Below, in pieces: positions 52,358 to 61,015 of a stretch of DNA of 64,000 bases. Position numbers and translations under genes: made by a program. The stretch's first letter is position 1. Each line of letters opens with the position of its first letter. The notes beneath the pieces are model-generated. The model was not told where the DNA came from. It was given only the letters and a program-made list of their open reading frames with translations, and did no database searches. Origin of the DNA: Atherinomorus stipes (Eukaryota > Chordata > Actinopteri > Atheriniformes > Atherinidae); assembly GCA_023101725.1 (NCBI GenBank), contig JALJCO010013407.1:1-64000 (forward strand). Direction: 5' to 3'.

Positions 52358-54134
52358 AGTCTGCCAACTTTTCACAGCCCCACTCGTATGCTGAAAAATG
52401 GACTGAAGAAAAGCATACGAGTTAAGAAAAATTTAGGTTTCATAGACCTAAAAAAAGTTATCAAAGCAAACCCCTGGTCAAGCAAAAACAAGCAGGGTGA
52501 ACTCCAGTAGTGTTGAACTCCCACACGCCTCACCAGACATGCCTCTAATCCACACCATGAAGGTGCAGTCCCAGGTCAAACCGTCAAAGGACTCCTTAAC
52601 TACCTTTACCAGACCAGATGCAAAGTGGTTTAATAGTGATGATGATTATGCCGCCTTTAAATGCAACTTATAAATAACTTTGTACAATTTTTGGGGATCG
52701 TTTTGTGACATTGTTGGCAAGCAGCTAACTACAAAAAAATATCTTTTAAAGATGGAAACAATGTTTTTTTCCAGTCTTTGTTCAAATTTGACTCTTTTTT
52801 TGATCATCAAATGAAGCTTAGCTTGTACCTGTCTGGTAAAAACAAAATATAAACTTTGGATAAAAGGGGAAAAAAGAAATATCCTAACAAGTTTGTGTAA
52901 AGCAAACGTCCAGTCACAGGAAGAAATTCTTGTGAGGAAGCAAAGTGAAGCTACTTAAAATGGATGAAAACAGGAAAAGGATTAAAAAAAAAAAAATCAA
53001 AACATCTAAAAACACCTCAAACTTTTCAGTTTGAGATAACCTGTGAAGGCGTTTTGTTTTTTTATACTGCTTCGTTTTAGCCTCACACAGGTGTTGACAA
53101 TGACAATATAGTTTACAAAAGGTCCATGTTGTGTCAGAAGTTCACAGCCGCTGTACAAGTAATCACCGACTACTAGCTAAGTAATACGAGACACGTTGAA
53201 TTTCGTGCCCAAAAAAATAACAATTTGACACCAAATACTCAAAATCCTGCAAGTTTACAAGGTTGAGATTTTTTTTAGTTGATGACAACTGTCTCAATTT
53301 AAGTAGCTGTAAGAAATCCTCACAGATTCTCCAAATTGCGAGCACTCTGACGGTCATCTTTTGCAGGTCAGACACGAACAACTCACGGATACTTCACCCA
53401 TATGCAAGTGCTTCCTATGGCTGATGGGCTGCACTACTTTTTCACTAACATTTCCACACAGCAGTCAAGTTAAACTTCTGCAACAAGTCTTTCACAAAAG
53501 GTTTTACATTTCCAATATCTATTAAATACAATTATAAGTAGTTATAGTCTATTAGTGACCCCAGCACCAAATGAACTAGCAGGGATGGGATTAGAACATC
53601 CCTACAGACCAGGAATCGCCAAGTCCGCACCTCTTGGCCCACTGTCTTTCAGGTCATAGAAATTTCCCTGATGCACACACCTGATTTAAATCAAATGGTT
53701 CTCAAACAGCTTGTTCAGCACAAGCCTGTTAATGACCCATCCATTTGAGTCAGGTGTGTTGTGGCAAGGAAACATCTAATCATTAAAAAAAAAAGTTAAT
53801 TGAGCAGTATGTTAAACTATAGCTTGTTGGTGTTCAGATAAATCAATACTGCCTATTTTGTCACTTTTCCAATAAAACACCAGGACACACGGACATTCTG
53901 TCCTTGTAAGTTTCTTGTTCTCAAACTCAAAAACACCTGAATAATCTACATGTACAGAGGGCTGATCAGAGAGCGCTGCTGCGCGTGTGTTTGTGCTGTT
54001 TTACCTGTGTGTTGAGGCCTTTGCGCTGCGCTGCAGGCGTGTTTGCATACGAGGAGATGGAAGAGCTGGTGTTGATGTCATCCGTGTCAATGTTGTCACT
54101 GATGCCACTGCTTACAGAGCTGCTGTCGTCCCAG
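27590..54134 (-). CDS. nav2: Neuron navigator 2, C-terminal two thirds (29 coding exons; 5' part outside window)
   Basis: The exons are listed separately. Together they total 4,636 nt in consistent phase and encode about 1,544 residues plus a TGA stop (27590-27592). Order of content: Ser-rich microtubule-binding region (WDDSSSVSSG, SKWSRRNPSD, YRSLPRPS), RNTLP repeats, coiled coils (IRKLRRELDASQEK, ELNELRKTIELLKKQN, LEIEKLKAENDRLK), basic patch (NKKKNKKNW), then the AAA-type ATPase domain with Walker A GPSGTGKT and Walker B LVVILDN, ending with SSPQSYDSDSNSNS. NAV2 is a cytoskeleton-associated protein linked to neurite outgrowth. Human NAV2 is about 2,490 residues, so roughly 950 N-terminal residues, including the CH domain, lie right of the window. 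The position beside dbx1 favours NAV2 over NAV1 or NAV3. Sensor-1 region reads GTMSQ where I recall GTMNQ in human. Confidence 0.96.
27817..28017 (-). CDS. nav2: nav2 exon Y
   Basis: 201 nt. Encodes LYGRRAAWEDPAAWVINTYP, WPPLLQLRPEDVGFDGYS and the linker to DSDADPL. Donor CACTG|GTGAGT. Confidence 0.95.
28110..28390. repeat. Short retroelement-like fragments in nav2 intron
   Basis: 28113-28150 (gtggtggttagcaccgcagc) resembles the A-box part of fish tRNA-derived SINEs. 28300-28365 (aataataataatacatttta, agcgcctttcaag, aaggtcactttaca) resembles a widespread fish retroelement tail. Both are fragments. Confidence 0.35.
29224..29342 (-). CDS. nav2: nav2 exon X
   Basis: 119 nt. Encodes PRLFLSCPMDVEGCRVWFT and DLWNYSIIPYMLEAVREGL. 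Donor CTGCAG|GTAACA. Confidence 0.95.
29427..29623 (-). CDS. nav2: nav2 exon W
   Basis: 197 nt. Encodes WVLCANHTEPVKGFLGRY, LRRKLIEMEIGSRTRNMELV and DWIPRVWHHLNRFLETHS. Donor CATTG|GTAAGG. Confidence 0.95.
29728..29799 (-). CDS. nav2: nav2 exon V (AAA sensor-1 region)
   Basis: 72 nt. Encodes PYIIGTMSQATSSAPNL and LQLHHNF. Ser stands where I recall Asn in human NAV2 (GTMNQ); a polar residue is kept. Donor TTCAG|GTAAAC. Confidence 0.94.
29915..30066 (-). CDS. nav2: nav2 exon U (AAA domain, Walker B)
   Basis: 152 nt. Encodes ELRQYLSGLA and the Walker B region PLVVILDNLHHISSLGE, then IFNGLFNCNYQH. Donor CACTG|GTCAGT. Confidence 0.95.
30204..30439 (-). CDS. nav2: nav2 exon T (AAA domain, Walker A)
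   Basis: 236 nt. Encodes DSLVFETLIPKPMLQRYISL and the P-loop GPSGTGKTYLANQL (codons at about 30306-30329), then FNVDHKSSK. Donor GCAAA|GTAAAC. Confidence 0.96.
30553..30727 (-). CDS. nav2: nav2 exon S
   Basis: 175 nt. Encodes EYITHVDPVTQLGLSTDS, GYNIGEIHR and ELLPCGYLVGD. Donor GAAAG|GTACCT. Confidence 0.94.
30872..30967 (-). CDS. nav2: nav2 exon R
   Basis: 96 nt. Encodes FLIGCIGVSGKTKWDVLDG then VVRRLFK, the start of the conserved C-terminal domain. Donor TCAAG|GTAATT. Confidence 0.94.
31054..31154 (-). CDS. nav2: nav2 exon Q
   Basis: 101 nt. Encodes MLLDDTGGEGG and RHVKIVVNLDED. Donor GAGAG|GTGACA. Confidence 0.92.
31226..31772 (-). mobile_element. MITE, copy 1 (inverted relative to copy 2)
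   Basis: Starts GGTGTGCACAATGATTATTG and ends ggttATTGTaaATCCCT. Its left part matches the reverse complement of the right part of the 50758-51115 element (ttctgataagt, ttgccc.gataac). Its right part (tatcggttat.ggtatcgg) matches the other end. Confidence 0.5.
31884..32070 (-). CDS. nav2: nav2 exon P
   Basis: 187 nt. Begins LEIEKLKAENDRLKLEN (end of coiled coil), then a Ser/Pro/His-rich linker and LSQHSLNLATSESTSL. Donor CCTCG|GTAAGT. Confidence 0.93.
32193..32346 (-). CDS. nav2: nav2 exon O (coiled coil)
   Basis: 154 nt. Encodes SECLDSEAETVMQLRSELR and EKEMKLTDIRLEALSSAHQ; helical coiled coil. Donor ATGCAG|GTCTGC. Confidence 0.94.
32460..32632 (-). CDS. nav2: nav2 exon N
   Basis: 173 nt. 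Encodes LRSSFKQAFTKKKSPKS, SHSDIEEMTDSSLPSSPK and LRNTHSN. Donor ACGCT|GTACGG is a weaker splice site but phase-correct. Confidence 0.92.
33327..33335 (-). CDS. nav2: nav2 9-nt microexon (VYE)
   Basis: On the minus strand tggcag|GTTTATGAG|GTAAGAG. Inserts Val-Tyr-Glu in phase between KKNW and LRSSFKQAF. From memory, NAV proteins carry VNE or VYE at exactly this junction, which supports it as a real, probably alternative, microexon. Confidence 0.75.
33336..34190. other. nav2 intron, nothing recognised
   Basis: AT-rich intronic sequence. Short reading frames only, no splice-supported exon. Confidence 0.5.
34191..34366 (-). CDS. nav2: nav2 exon M (basic region)
   Basis: 176 nt. Encodes a short Gln run (PQQQQLNQQ), LRIRRQHSSDSVSSVAS and the Lys-rich KNKKKNKKNW. 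I do not recall the Gln run in mammalian NAV2. Donor ACTGG|GTAAGC. Confidence 0.93.
34607..34730 (-). CDS. nav2: nav2 exon L (coiled coil)
   Basis: 124 nt. Encodes DSELNELRKTIELLKKQN and AAINGVINTPEL. Donor GACAG|GTACAG; ends phase 1. Confidence 0.94.
34807..34890 (-). CDS. nav2: nav2 exon K (coiled coil)
   Basis: 84 nt. Encodes AHLVAAFEQSLGNMTIRL then KSLTLTAEQK. Donor AGAAG|GTAAAA. Confidence 0.94.
35114..35266 (-). other. Possible alternative first exon of a short nav2 form
   Basis: A minus-strand frame starts tttccATGGCA (strong Kozak context) and runs 51 codons: MASNSRRPAVSSTGTRFPLN, then NDSQREKLPRCNSGLLPL. It reaches a possible donor AAAGAG|GTTTAT in phase 0, matching the phase-0 exon at 34807-34890. 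It is Arg/Ser-rich. No TATA box seen and the donor is weak, so this is speculative; chance intronic frame is the alternative. Confidence 0.2.
36580..36654 (-). CDS. nav2: nav2 exon J (coiled coil)
   Basis: 75 nt. Encodes IRKLRRELDASQEKVSALT then TQLTAN; heptad-like coiled coil. Donor CCAAT|GTAAGT. Confidence 0.93.
36998..37021 (-). CDS. nav2: nav2 24-nt microexon
   Basis: Encodes NEEKSQSE between ttttacag and GTAAGC, in phase 0 on both sides, at the start of the coiled-coil region. It corresponds to the EEK.QSE segment of NAV proteins. Confidence 0.85.
38633..38685 (-). CDS. nav2: nav2 exon I
   Basis: 53 nt. Encodes HGSSLSLVSSTSSIYST, matching the known junction FEEVHGSSLSL with the previous exon. 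Donor CCACG|GTGAGT. Confidence 0.9.
39000..40344. other. nav2 intron, nothing recognised
   Basis: No exon or repeat family recognised; includes short AT-rich and C-rich tracts. Confidence 0.45.
40345..40825. mobile_element. TTAA-bounded, CpG-rich non-autonomous element
   Basis: Ends TTAAAGGGACTAGA and TCTAGTCCCTTTAA are inverted repeats with TTAA at both borders, the piggyBac-type target. The interior is CpG-rich for this region and holds a CRE-like tgacgtcaaatgacg. No long reading frame. Confidence 0.55.
41934..42116 (-). CDS. nav2: nav2 exon H
   Basis: 183 nt. Encodes SCMSLDEKTRTMSRSGSF and RDGFEE. Donor GAAG|GTAAGT. Confidence 0.93.
42472..42655. repeat. Palindromic MITE
   Basis: Left arm cttcctgaacttaaggtagc..tcctttgttt and right arm aaacaaaggagctgcctcaa..gttcaggaag are inverted copies of about 55 bp around a ~70-bp centre. 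Confidence 0.65.
42680..43215. mobile_element. TIR-bounded MITE
   Basis: Left TGGCTGTGCCCAAATTTGGG..gctacatcctt; right, reversed, TGGCTGTGTCCAGGGCTACG..tcctttcaag. It lies 24 bp from the palindromic MITE. It resembles abundant teleost GGCTGTG-ended elements. Confidence 0.65.
43746..43906 (-). CDS. nav2: nav2 exon G
   Basis: 161 nt. Encodes YGPSPQLRGHEEARDWLRSH and SSVTSPSGTRFNF. Donor CTGG|GTATGC. Confidence 0.93.
44369..44385. repeat. Poly(A) tract near mini-exon F2
   Basis: Seventeen or so consecutive A on + (poly(T) on the transcript strand), about 55 bp downstream of mini-exon 44438-44482. Confidence 0.7.
44438..44482 (-). CDS. nav2: nav2 mini-exon F2 (RNTLP repeat 2)
   Basis: 45 nt between cccacag and GTACTA. 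Encodes GPHCGRNTLPKKGFR. Same entry and exit phase as F1, so either or both can be included without a frameshift. Confidence 0.85.
45108..45149 (-). CDS. nav2: nav2 mini-exon F1 (RNTLP repeat 1)
   Basis: 42 nt between ccgctag and GTAAAT. Encodes PIFSRNTLPRRQDR. Phase and core motif match the next mini-exon. Confidence 0.85.
46356..46642 (-). CDS. nav2: nav2 exon E
   Basis: 287 nt. Encodes SNSLTWGTTFSSSSV and SSMHTSSESIDMSL. Ends ..GMSES in phase 2, so it can join either of the two following mini-exons. Confidence 0.92.
46700..48590. other. nav2 intron, nothing recognised
   Basis: AT-rich. No splice-supported exon and no clear terminal repeats seen. Confidence 0.45.
48591..48810 (-). CDS. 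nav2: nav2 exon D
   Basis: 220 nt. Encodes LFGGKPSKQ and TAENMKNSTVISNPHATM, near-identical to NAV2 of other vertebrates, then a Gly/Ser-rich stretch. Donor GAGCAG|GTGAGC. Confidence 0.93.
49277..49325. repeat. (CA)n microsatellite
   Basis: About 24 uninterrupted CA units in the nav2 intron between exons C and D. Confidence 0.95.
49815..49859. repeat. (GT)n microsatellite next to a splice donor
   Basis: (TG)n with one GG interruption, ending in gcgcgctcacctg. On the nav2 strand the intron begins GTGAGCGCGC and goes straight into CA repeats. Confidence 0.95.
49864..50587 (-). CDS. nav2: nav2 exon C (largest coding exon in window)
   Basis: 724 nt. Encodes KTDDVKVSEKGRLSP, RSPSDAGRSSGDE, the motif YRSLPRPSRSG and NRSSTSSIEA, and ends SSPTLRR. 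It is Ser/Gly/Arg-rich and likely disordered microtubule-binding sequence. A CA/GT repeat begins just inside the downstream intron (49815-49859). Confidence 0.95.
50758..51115 (+). mobile_element. MITE, copy 2
   Basis: Left end GGGGATGCACAATAACAG and right end, reversed, AGGGATGCACAATTATTATC. Related to the inverted copy at 31226-31772. Confidence 0.6.
51306..51615 (-). CDS. nav2: nav2 exon B
   Basis: 310 nt. Encodes TDAEKHSASTAVHQAW, GGSDSGVRMDSGSKW and RRNPSDISDESDK, then GSWRRGM. Donor TTCAG|GTAACA; ends phase 1. Confidence 0.92.
52330..52353. repeat. (CA)n microsatellite
   Basis: About 11 CA units in a nav2 intron. Confidence 0.9.
53610..53790. repeat. Diverged palindromic MITE
   Basis: Inverted segments cacacacctgatttaaatca and gagtcaggtgtgttgtggca with flanking tttcaggtcatagaaattt / aaggaaacatctaatc. 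Same broad family as 2063-2246. Confidence 0.45.
54005..54134 (-). CDS. nav2: nav2 exon A (first in window)
   Basis: 130 nt, acceptor ..GTGTGTAG, donor ACACAG|GTAAAA. Encodes WDDSSSVSSGISDN and TDDINTSSSISSYANTP, a segment well conserved in NAV2. Its first base completes a codon from an exon beyond 54.1 kb, probably outside the window. Confidence 0.92.
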
Positions 54135-56045
54135 CTACACACAAAGTAAAAAAAAGACAAACAGGCTCACTTTAGTCCACTTTTAGCAATAACTCAGCAT
54201 AAAGAGCTTATAGGATCCACCAGAGTCTTTTAAGACAGCTTCTTGTTGCCAACATGTTCTATCCTTGTGTGCAGAGATGCACTAAATTCACTCAGTCAGC
54301 ACAGTTTAGGAACACATTAGGAAAATGTGTTGCATCAGCTTGACTCTGCAGAAATTCTGATGTTTTTTGGAGGCGTGATGAGACTTCAATAAGTGATCAT
54401 TCAATCCATTTTTTCCACTTAATATTATTGTTATGCTTATATGTCAGTATTTGTATTCATATGCAAAAACGGCCAGCATGAATATCCCTGTGAAGTTGTA
54501 TAACTGATCATTTTGTGCCTTTATATAAGAACCCCCCTCCAACACACACACACACACAAACTTAAATCTATTAACTAGAGTGCTAGATGGAAATTAAAGA
54601 AGAATTTGGCATTTGAGACTGCCTGGTGATTCTCTTCCTTTATTCTCCTTTAAACTGACTTCGGCTTGGATGCACTCACACAAGCACACAGACATACACA
54701 GACTGGTTGAATGGGGTTGTCTATCATACGAACAAAGGCTCGTCTGAGGGGTGACATCATGGTGTGCTTGTGTGTGTGAACTGCTCAAACTGACTCATAT
54801 GAACAGAGAAAAAGCACCGGGAGTTAAGGATATTTGTAAATATGGCTGTGTGTGTGTTGGTGCTTGTATCCGCTCGCAGTCTGGGGGGGACAGGAAGTCC
54901 AGCCAGTTGGCAAACATCGTTCTGAAAGGATCAGAGGGAGGCTGAGGTGACAGCCAGTGCAGGGTTGGCTGCAACAGAAGACACACAGACTGACACACGC
55001 TGTCCAGAGCTGCTGTCGAAAAAATAACTGCGTTTTAAAGACCATCGAGGGGATGTTTATAATCTGCAGACAGAACGTTCTGACAATAGAAAACACATGT
55101 ACAATAGTTGTGTTTCCATCCAGCTGTTTTTTAGGGAACATTTTAATAGTTCACATGAGAATATTATTACATTTGAAAAAAATGTAAAGCCTGGGTGATG
55201 TGAGGAAAAAGGAACAATAAAGGGTGAATGCAACTAACTGAACAAATACATGGTGACGAATTAAAACCACATTACTGTTAACAGAAATCTTCCACGTGAA
55301 GATTGTTTTAAACAGAAATTGCTTAAAACATTTCAATTTCCCAGAAAGCAAAAGTACATACTGACTGCAGACAGAGTTATTACAAAATCTGGCATCACCA
55401 GCTTTACAGTCAAACTGAACAATAAGCACCACCCCCTACCAGATATCTGAATGAACTAACCAATAAAAATCCTCTTATCATGGATATATGCAAATCCACT
55501 GTTATCTAGCAGGTTTCCCTGTAAAAGATTTTAACATTTATTACTTGTTTCGGGCAGAATCCCAGATAACTGCATCACAGTCACTGCTCTAACAAAGCTG
55601 ATGATTGAAGATGATTTAAAGCAACACTACATGCTCACAACATTAAAACTCTTTTTACTTGTTATGACACTGACATTCATTACACACATTCTAGGAGCTG
55701 TCATTGCCCAGCAGCCCCCCGAGGCAGAGAAACTGCACTTCACAGCTCTTTTTTTCCCCAGCCTGAGGCATCATGTGACCGTTGCATTTTGCTTTCTGGT
55801 GCTGTATCACATCTCAGCAACTGGATATCAACACACTGACTGTTTTAGGTGTGCACCATGACTTACTCTGCTAAGAAATGCTGCAAGGGGACATTTTCAG
55901 AGGAAACAATGAAAAGAAAAAAGACAGAGCGAGAGATAAGACACAAATCAACCTTGGACTGACTTACTGACCGGCAGGAGCTCAGAGAAGAGACAGGATG
56001 CAAAGCAGATGCTGAACTAGTCTTTGTTAGGGCACCAAAGTTCAG
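54135..56045. other. nav2 intron, no certain exon
   Basis: No recognisable NAV2 coding exon. A minus-strand open stretch at about 54835-54962 follows a good acceptor (ttctgttgcag) but has no clear donor or family match. Confidence 0.45.
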
Positions 56046-56053
56046 TAGTGCTT

Positions 56054-56908
56054 AGGGTTGGACGATTTGACCTCAAATCAAAATCACAATTGAACATGTT
56101 CAAAAACATTCAAAAAATTTGGCAAATATTTCAGGACTGTATGTTTTTTAGTCCTCATAGCTTACTGAACGTATTTGTTGCAAATATTTTTATAAAAGCA
56201 ACAGATACTGAAAAAATAAGTAATAGGAAGCACACACAGTTTAAAGGTAATAGCTAAAACTTAAAACTAACCCTAACCCTTAAAACTTAAACTTAAAACT
56301 AACCCCAACCCTAATCCTTTCTCCCCTCCTGTAGGTGGTGCACTAAAACTCGCTTACTTAATTAGCATTAGCAATGTTACAGAACCGGCTAACCAATATT
56401 TAGCATGAACAAATGTTTAACTTGCATGTCAAAAAGGAAAGCAGCAACCTCCACGAGGCTGTTGAGCCCCTTTTCTACCTTCACCCTCATACTGTTTTGT
56501 TTTTTGTCTGCTTGAATTTGAGAAATGTAAGGCAAAATGCTATTTCTACACAGAGCAAACAAGCTAATAACCCCTAGTGTAGGCAGTACGGTAATCAGAT
56601 GTAAATATTTATATTTTCTGAACCCATCAAAATTAATAAAATAATTTATATGCTATAAAAATTTGTTTTTGGTAAAATAAATACTTTATTCACCTCTCTA
56701 AATGTTCTGTGGATGTATTACTTTTGAAAATAAATTATTTTTATGACAAAGTTGTAGCCATGACCTTTAACTATATATGGTCATCTAATGAATATTTCTA
56801 AATATTGCTAAGAGATATAATTGAAATAATTAGCATAATCAAGATTACATCGATTAATTGTTCCAAATGTCGGTTTTGATTAATTTTTGACTAATTGTCC
56901 AGTCCTCG
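56054..56908. mobile_element. hAT-like MITE, uninterrupted copy
   Basis: Begins AGGGTTGGACGATTTGACCT and ends aattGTCCAGTCCTCG. Near-match flanks TAGTGCTT and TAGTGTTG suggest an 8-bp target duplication with two mutations. Shares blocks with 3627-5296 but lacks the nested insert. Contains a short CCCTAA-rich patch (56262-56318). Confidence 0.65.
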
Positions 56909-57055
56909 TAGTGTTGCTTTAAAGTAAAAGGTAACCTGCTAGACATAGTCAGATGTTTAGTTTTCAACACTGCTAAACAGAGAAAAGCTGAAAGTGACTT
57001 AAATGACACAATTTAATGATTTATTTATCAATTTGCTCATCAGCCTATAACCTCC

Positions 57056-57642
57056 ACACTCAAAAATAGAGGTACCAGTTTGTACTTAAACGTTTGTCCA
57101 GTTTGTCCTTTTTGAAAAACATTTCTGTACCCTTCGATCCTGGTCCATTTTTGTACCTTATCAAGCTGTACCAGTTAAAGTACAATTAAACCAATTAAAA
57201 ATTATGAATAAAAGTCAATAAAATAGAGATTATGACAACTATCAAAGATGTTAATAATAATAAATGAATAATCATTATATAAATATTAGGCCAAACACAT
57301 ATACTATAATTATACATAATTATTGATATGATTACTATGATTACTATGATTATTATGATTATTATGAAAATCATAATATAATAGCTATAACTATACTACA
57401 GTTTGGAACTGCTTATTATAGTTATTGTACAAGCTATACACATTTTTCAATGCTGCAGGTACCCTAAGTGTTGAAATGGTACAAATTTGTACTTTATATT
57501 ACACTTTGGACCCTTTTTCATGGTTTAAAGGTACACTTCTGGCCTCAAAGACCAATTTTGTACTTTTGAGAGGACATTTGTAAAAAATGTACCTACAGGT
57601 ACAGAAATGTTCCTGTCTTGTACCTCTATTTTTGAGAGTGTA
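57056..57642. mobile_element. MITE with CACTC..AAAATAGAGGTAC ends
   Basis: Left CACACTCAAAAATAGAGGTA; right, reversed, TACACTCTCAAAAATAGAGG. Interior has repeated ggtac-type steps, an AT-rich core and a (ATGATTATT)-like microsatellite at 57325-57372. 587 bp, no coding capacity. Confidence 0.65.
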
Positions 57643-60600
57643 CCGTATATATCACAGAAATAATATCATATGATTTCCACTAATCATTGGTAATTCTTAA
57701 AATTTCTCCTAACTATCGTCAAGCTAGAGTGCCTGCTTTTTGATCCAAATCTACTGCTATTAGTTATTTAGTTTGAGCGATGTTTAAATAATAAAAAAAA
57801 AATTCTCCATGCAGAAGAATGTGCAGGACTACATTCTGCAAAGTCTGAGAAACCTCCTTTACAAGATCTTTGTTTTGTTTTAATTTGAGTATGTCATGGA
57901 ATCAAAATGTCATGGTTGCTGTCAGAGATTGGTAGTTTTGTGGTTTAGCTCCTAGGTATTACCATCTGCTTTCACTCATTATTCATCTCTCAGGATTAAT
58001 TTTTATTCTAATGAAAGCAGAGGCTTAGCAGGCTGAATTTTCCCACCATTGAACAGACACATCATAATTATGGGGTTTAAAAAAACAAAAACAAGAAAAA
58101 CAAAGACTCAATGGCAGAAATCCCAGGTTCAGATTACCATCAAAACCCAATCAGCTCGTTCATGACAGACTTCAGACAAAATACATCTGCTGCTTTTTTA
58201 GCAGTCTTGTTAACAACCTGATGAACAGAGACAAAGGGAAACGGGACTTCCATGTGGATTTAACAGGAGGATAAATCAACCAGGAGCACAGCGAAGACAT
58301 GGCTTAGAGAGCTGAAAGCATCCGTGGAGCAAAGAGAACTGAGAGGTGCTGAGAGATTTAGAGTGACCGCAACTGTTTCAACTCATCCATACAGCCACAA
58401 GGGAAATTCCCACACACACTGAACTCAAAGAAATAAATTTGGACAGCTGAGGGATATTATATGTATCTGAACATACATCATTATGCCCTTTGAATTCTGA
58501 CAGCAAACCACAGTGATCTCAGCACTCCTGCAAAGAAATCAAAGTCTTCATTGCAAGAAGACTAAGTTTGTTTTGCACACACACACACAGTATCTACCTG
58601 GTCAGGGTGCCTGGGTTGCCGTGGGAACCAGAGTGTTGCAGGAAAACGCCGAGCTGGACAGAGAGCTTCATGACTTCATGCCACTGACAGAGTTCACACA
58701 GTTAAATATCTTCTCCTCTCTTCTCTCAGAGCTCTCTCTCTCTCCCTCTCCCTCTCTCTCTGTGTCTCGTCCTGGCAGCGTTCCTGGATCGAGCTCCTTT
58801 GTCACTCGCTGCACTGATGCTTCATCCCGCGGGCACTGTTTGTCTCTGTCTGCACTAACACTGGGAGAAACTGGAGGGAGAACGGGGAAGGACCTGCCCT
58901 GCTGCTGGTAACATGAGCCTCCCTGGGGACTGTTAACCACTTCACTGCTGCAGCCACACCACCAATAGAGCACACTGAAACCCACACAAACACACCCCGA
59001 GCCTTAAATAAGCCACTTCAGCCTAAGAAGAATCAAGCAGGCAACACAAATCAAAGCCACACGATGGCAGACAAACTGAAACTGAGGTACAACATTACAG
59101 TCGCTCCACTGTACATTTCCCAGCTTTGGTTTATATGTATGGGTGTCTGTGTGTGCAAGACTGCAATTTCCCAGACAGATCCACCCTGACCAGCTGACAA
59201 GCAAGTGCTAATTAGAGATCAGGCTAAGCGGCGTGGCCCAGCCTACAGCCTCCTGCTGGCAAAGCAACCCGCCAGTTACCAACCGCCGAGTCCTTTATGG
59301 CCAATCACAGGAGGAGGAGACATTAACCACGGGCTGCCCCCAGGAAGAAGCGGAGCCAAACACAGGCCGGTAAAGTCGCCATTTAATAGATCATCACACT
59401 GTGGGGAAGATGTGAAGTACTTCTTACTCAACCAGTTCATCATCAAATCACAAAATTACATACTTTCATCATTTAACCTCTAACACTGTCTAGTCATGTC
59501 AAGAGTTCGGTGCTTTTTAGATGCAATGAGAAGTGGATTTTGGAAAAACTGACTCTTTAAATCTGCTAGAGTGTGCAGTTAAACTTCTAAGCATGTCATT
59601 CATCGGGATTACATGAGGCTTAACGTTGTCACTCACTAAAGAGGCTAAAAGGCCTGCAAAGGAGTCAAAGAGGGACAGTAGTGGAGAGAAACGTGACCCA
59701 AATCAAGACATTCCAGAGAGGAACCTCGCCTCTTGCCAGCTCCAACTCCATCGCTTTCCGCTCTCCCAAAGGGGTCAGAGTTCAGAGGCCAAACCTCAAA
59801 ACTTCCTCAAAGAGAAAAACAGAGTGGGGGAGGCAGAGAGGTCATTGAAAAAGCAGGGCTCCCACATGCATCGGCCAATCAGAGTGTTTGGAAGCGTCCT
59901 GAGAAAAAGGCCGTGGTTGTGTTTGTTTTAACTTTTCTTGTGTGTCCCTCGGGAGTGTGGTCGGTTAGACGGTTGGCCTGCTGGTCGATGCAGTACTGTA
60001 ACACCCCACCCCCCCCTCCGCCTCCCTGACAAACCCAGTCCAGCTCTGGCACATGCACACAGGATCTGTGCCGCAGAAATGTACACACAGACATGCAGCC
60101 ACAACAGAGCAGTGAGGCAGAAGTAAGGGGATTTCCTGCATTTGAGGACTACTGGTCCTCATACTCCAGCTATATCATATCCCCAGATCTATGTCTGTTA
60201 GTCTAGACAGACAGACAGACAAGAGAGGAAGAGGGAAGAACTCTGACAGACCGTCTCTGACTTGCAGCCTTCAGGGACTGGGATCACATAACATCACGGT
60301 GAGGTTTACAGGTGAGCCCCATCAGCATAACAGCACCATCAAACCATTCAAAATGATTGATTTCCATTAGTAAACAGCTCAATATCTAGAGCGATAATCC
60401 AACAAAAAAGCTGCCAAGTCAAAAAAGAATGCTACACATCCACAAAGGTAATATGATTGATTGATTAAAATGAAAGAAAACTATTTTCTGTTCCTGGAAA
60501 ACAACTGTGTGACTGTCTTCTGCTGAATGAATGCAACCTGCAACACAAAAGAAGCTCAAGTCTTTCTTAAAATGACTGAAAACCTACTGTAATGCTGAAG

Positions 60601-60775
60601 CCGTAGCAAAAGTAGATAGTGAATTGAAAGGCAGATTGGAAAAATTCACTCAAACTGGTTTGGATGTGCTCAAAATGATGGCGTTGTAATGAGTAACTAA
60701 GCATTAGCATGAAATGAAGCACCAATTGTGATAAAATTACAGGTTTGTGAAAAATAAACATTCATATGAATTCCA
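57643..60775. other. nav2 intron, no exon recognised
   Basis: Contains CA (58575-58590), CT (58733-58765) and AGAC (60205-60222) simple repeats. Several short frames on both strands lack splice or family support. Confidence 0.45.
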
Positions 60776-60779
60776 ATTT

Positions 60780-60990
60780 CCCCCTTAGCCCTCATCCTTT
60801 GTTTCCCGATTCTGGTTCAGACCAAGGGGGAAGTGGTAGGGCTATCTGGCCCTCAAAACAGAGATTTTCCAGGGGCACACTAGCAAACGAGTAGTATGAT
60901 GTTACCCTCATTTTAATGCGAAATACGGGCAAAATTGTGAGGACATCAGCAGTGGCACCCAAAGAAACACAGAAATGTGAGTATTTTTTG
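60780..60990. repeat. Probable DNA-transposon fragment
   Basis: The stretch from gccctcatcctttgtttccc to caaacgagtagtatgatgtt reads like a widespread teleost repeat from memory. No matching partner end seen in the window. Confidence 0.3.
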
Positions 60991-61015
60991 TAAATAAAAT
61001 ATGAAAATCGCTATG

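Noticed and set aside
54835..54962. Minus-strand open stretch with acceptor ttctgttgcag, containing MFANWLDFLSPPDCER
   Set aside because: No usable donor in phase and no NAV2 match; kept only as an unexplained intronic frame.
56262..56318. CCCTAA-like patch resembling interstitial telomere repeat
   Set aside because: Only two to three imperfect units inside a MITE copy; too short to call telomeric.
58513..58985. Overlapping + and - frames of over 100 codons near 58.5-59.0 kb
   Set aside because: They lean on CT and CA simple repeats and lack splice sites or similarity to the NAV2 N-terminal half.
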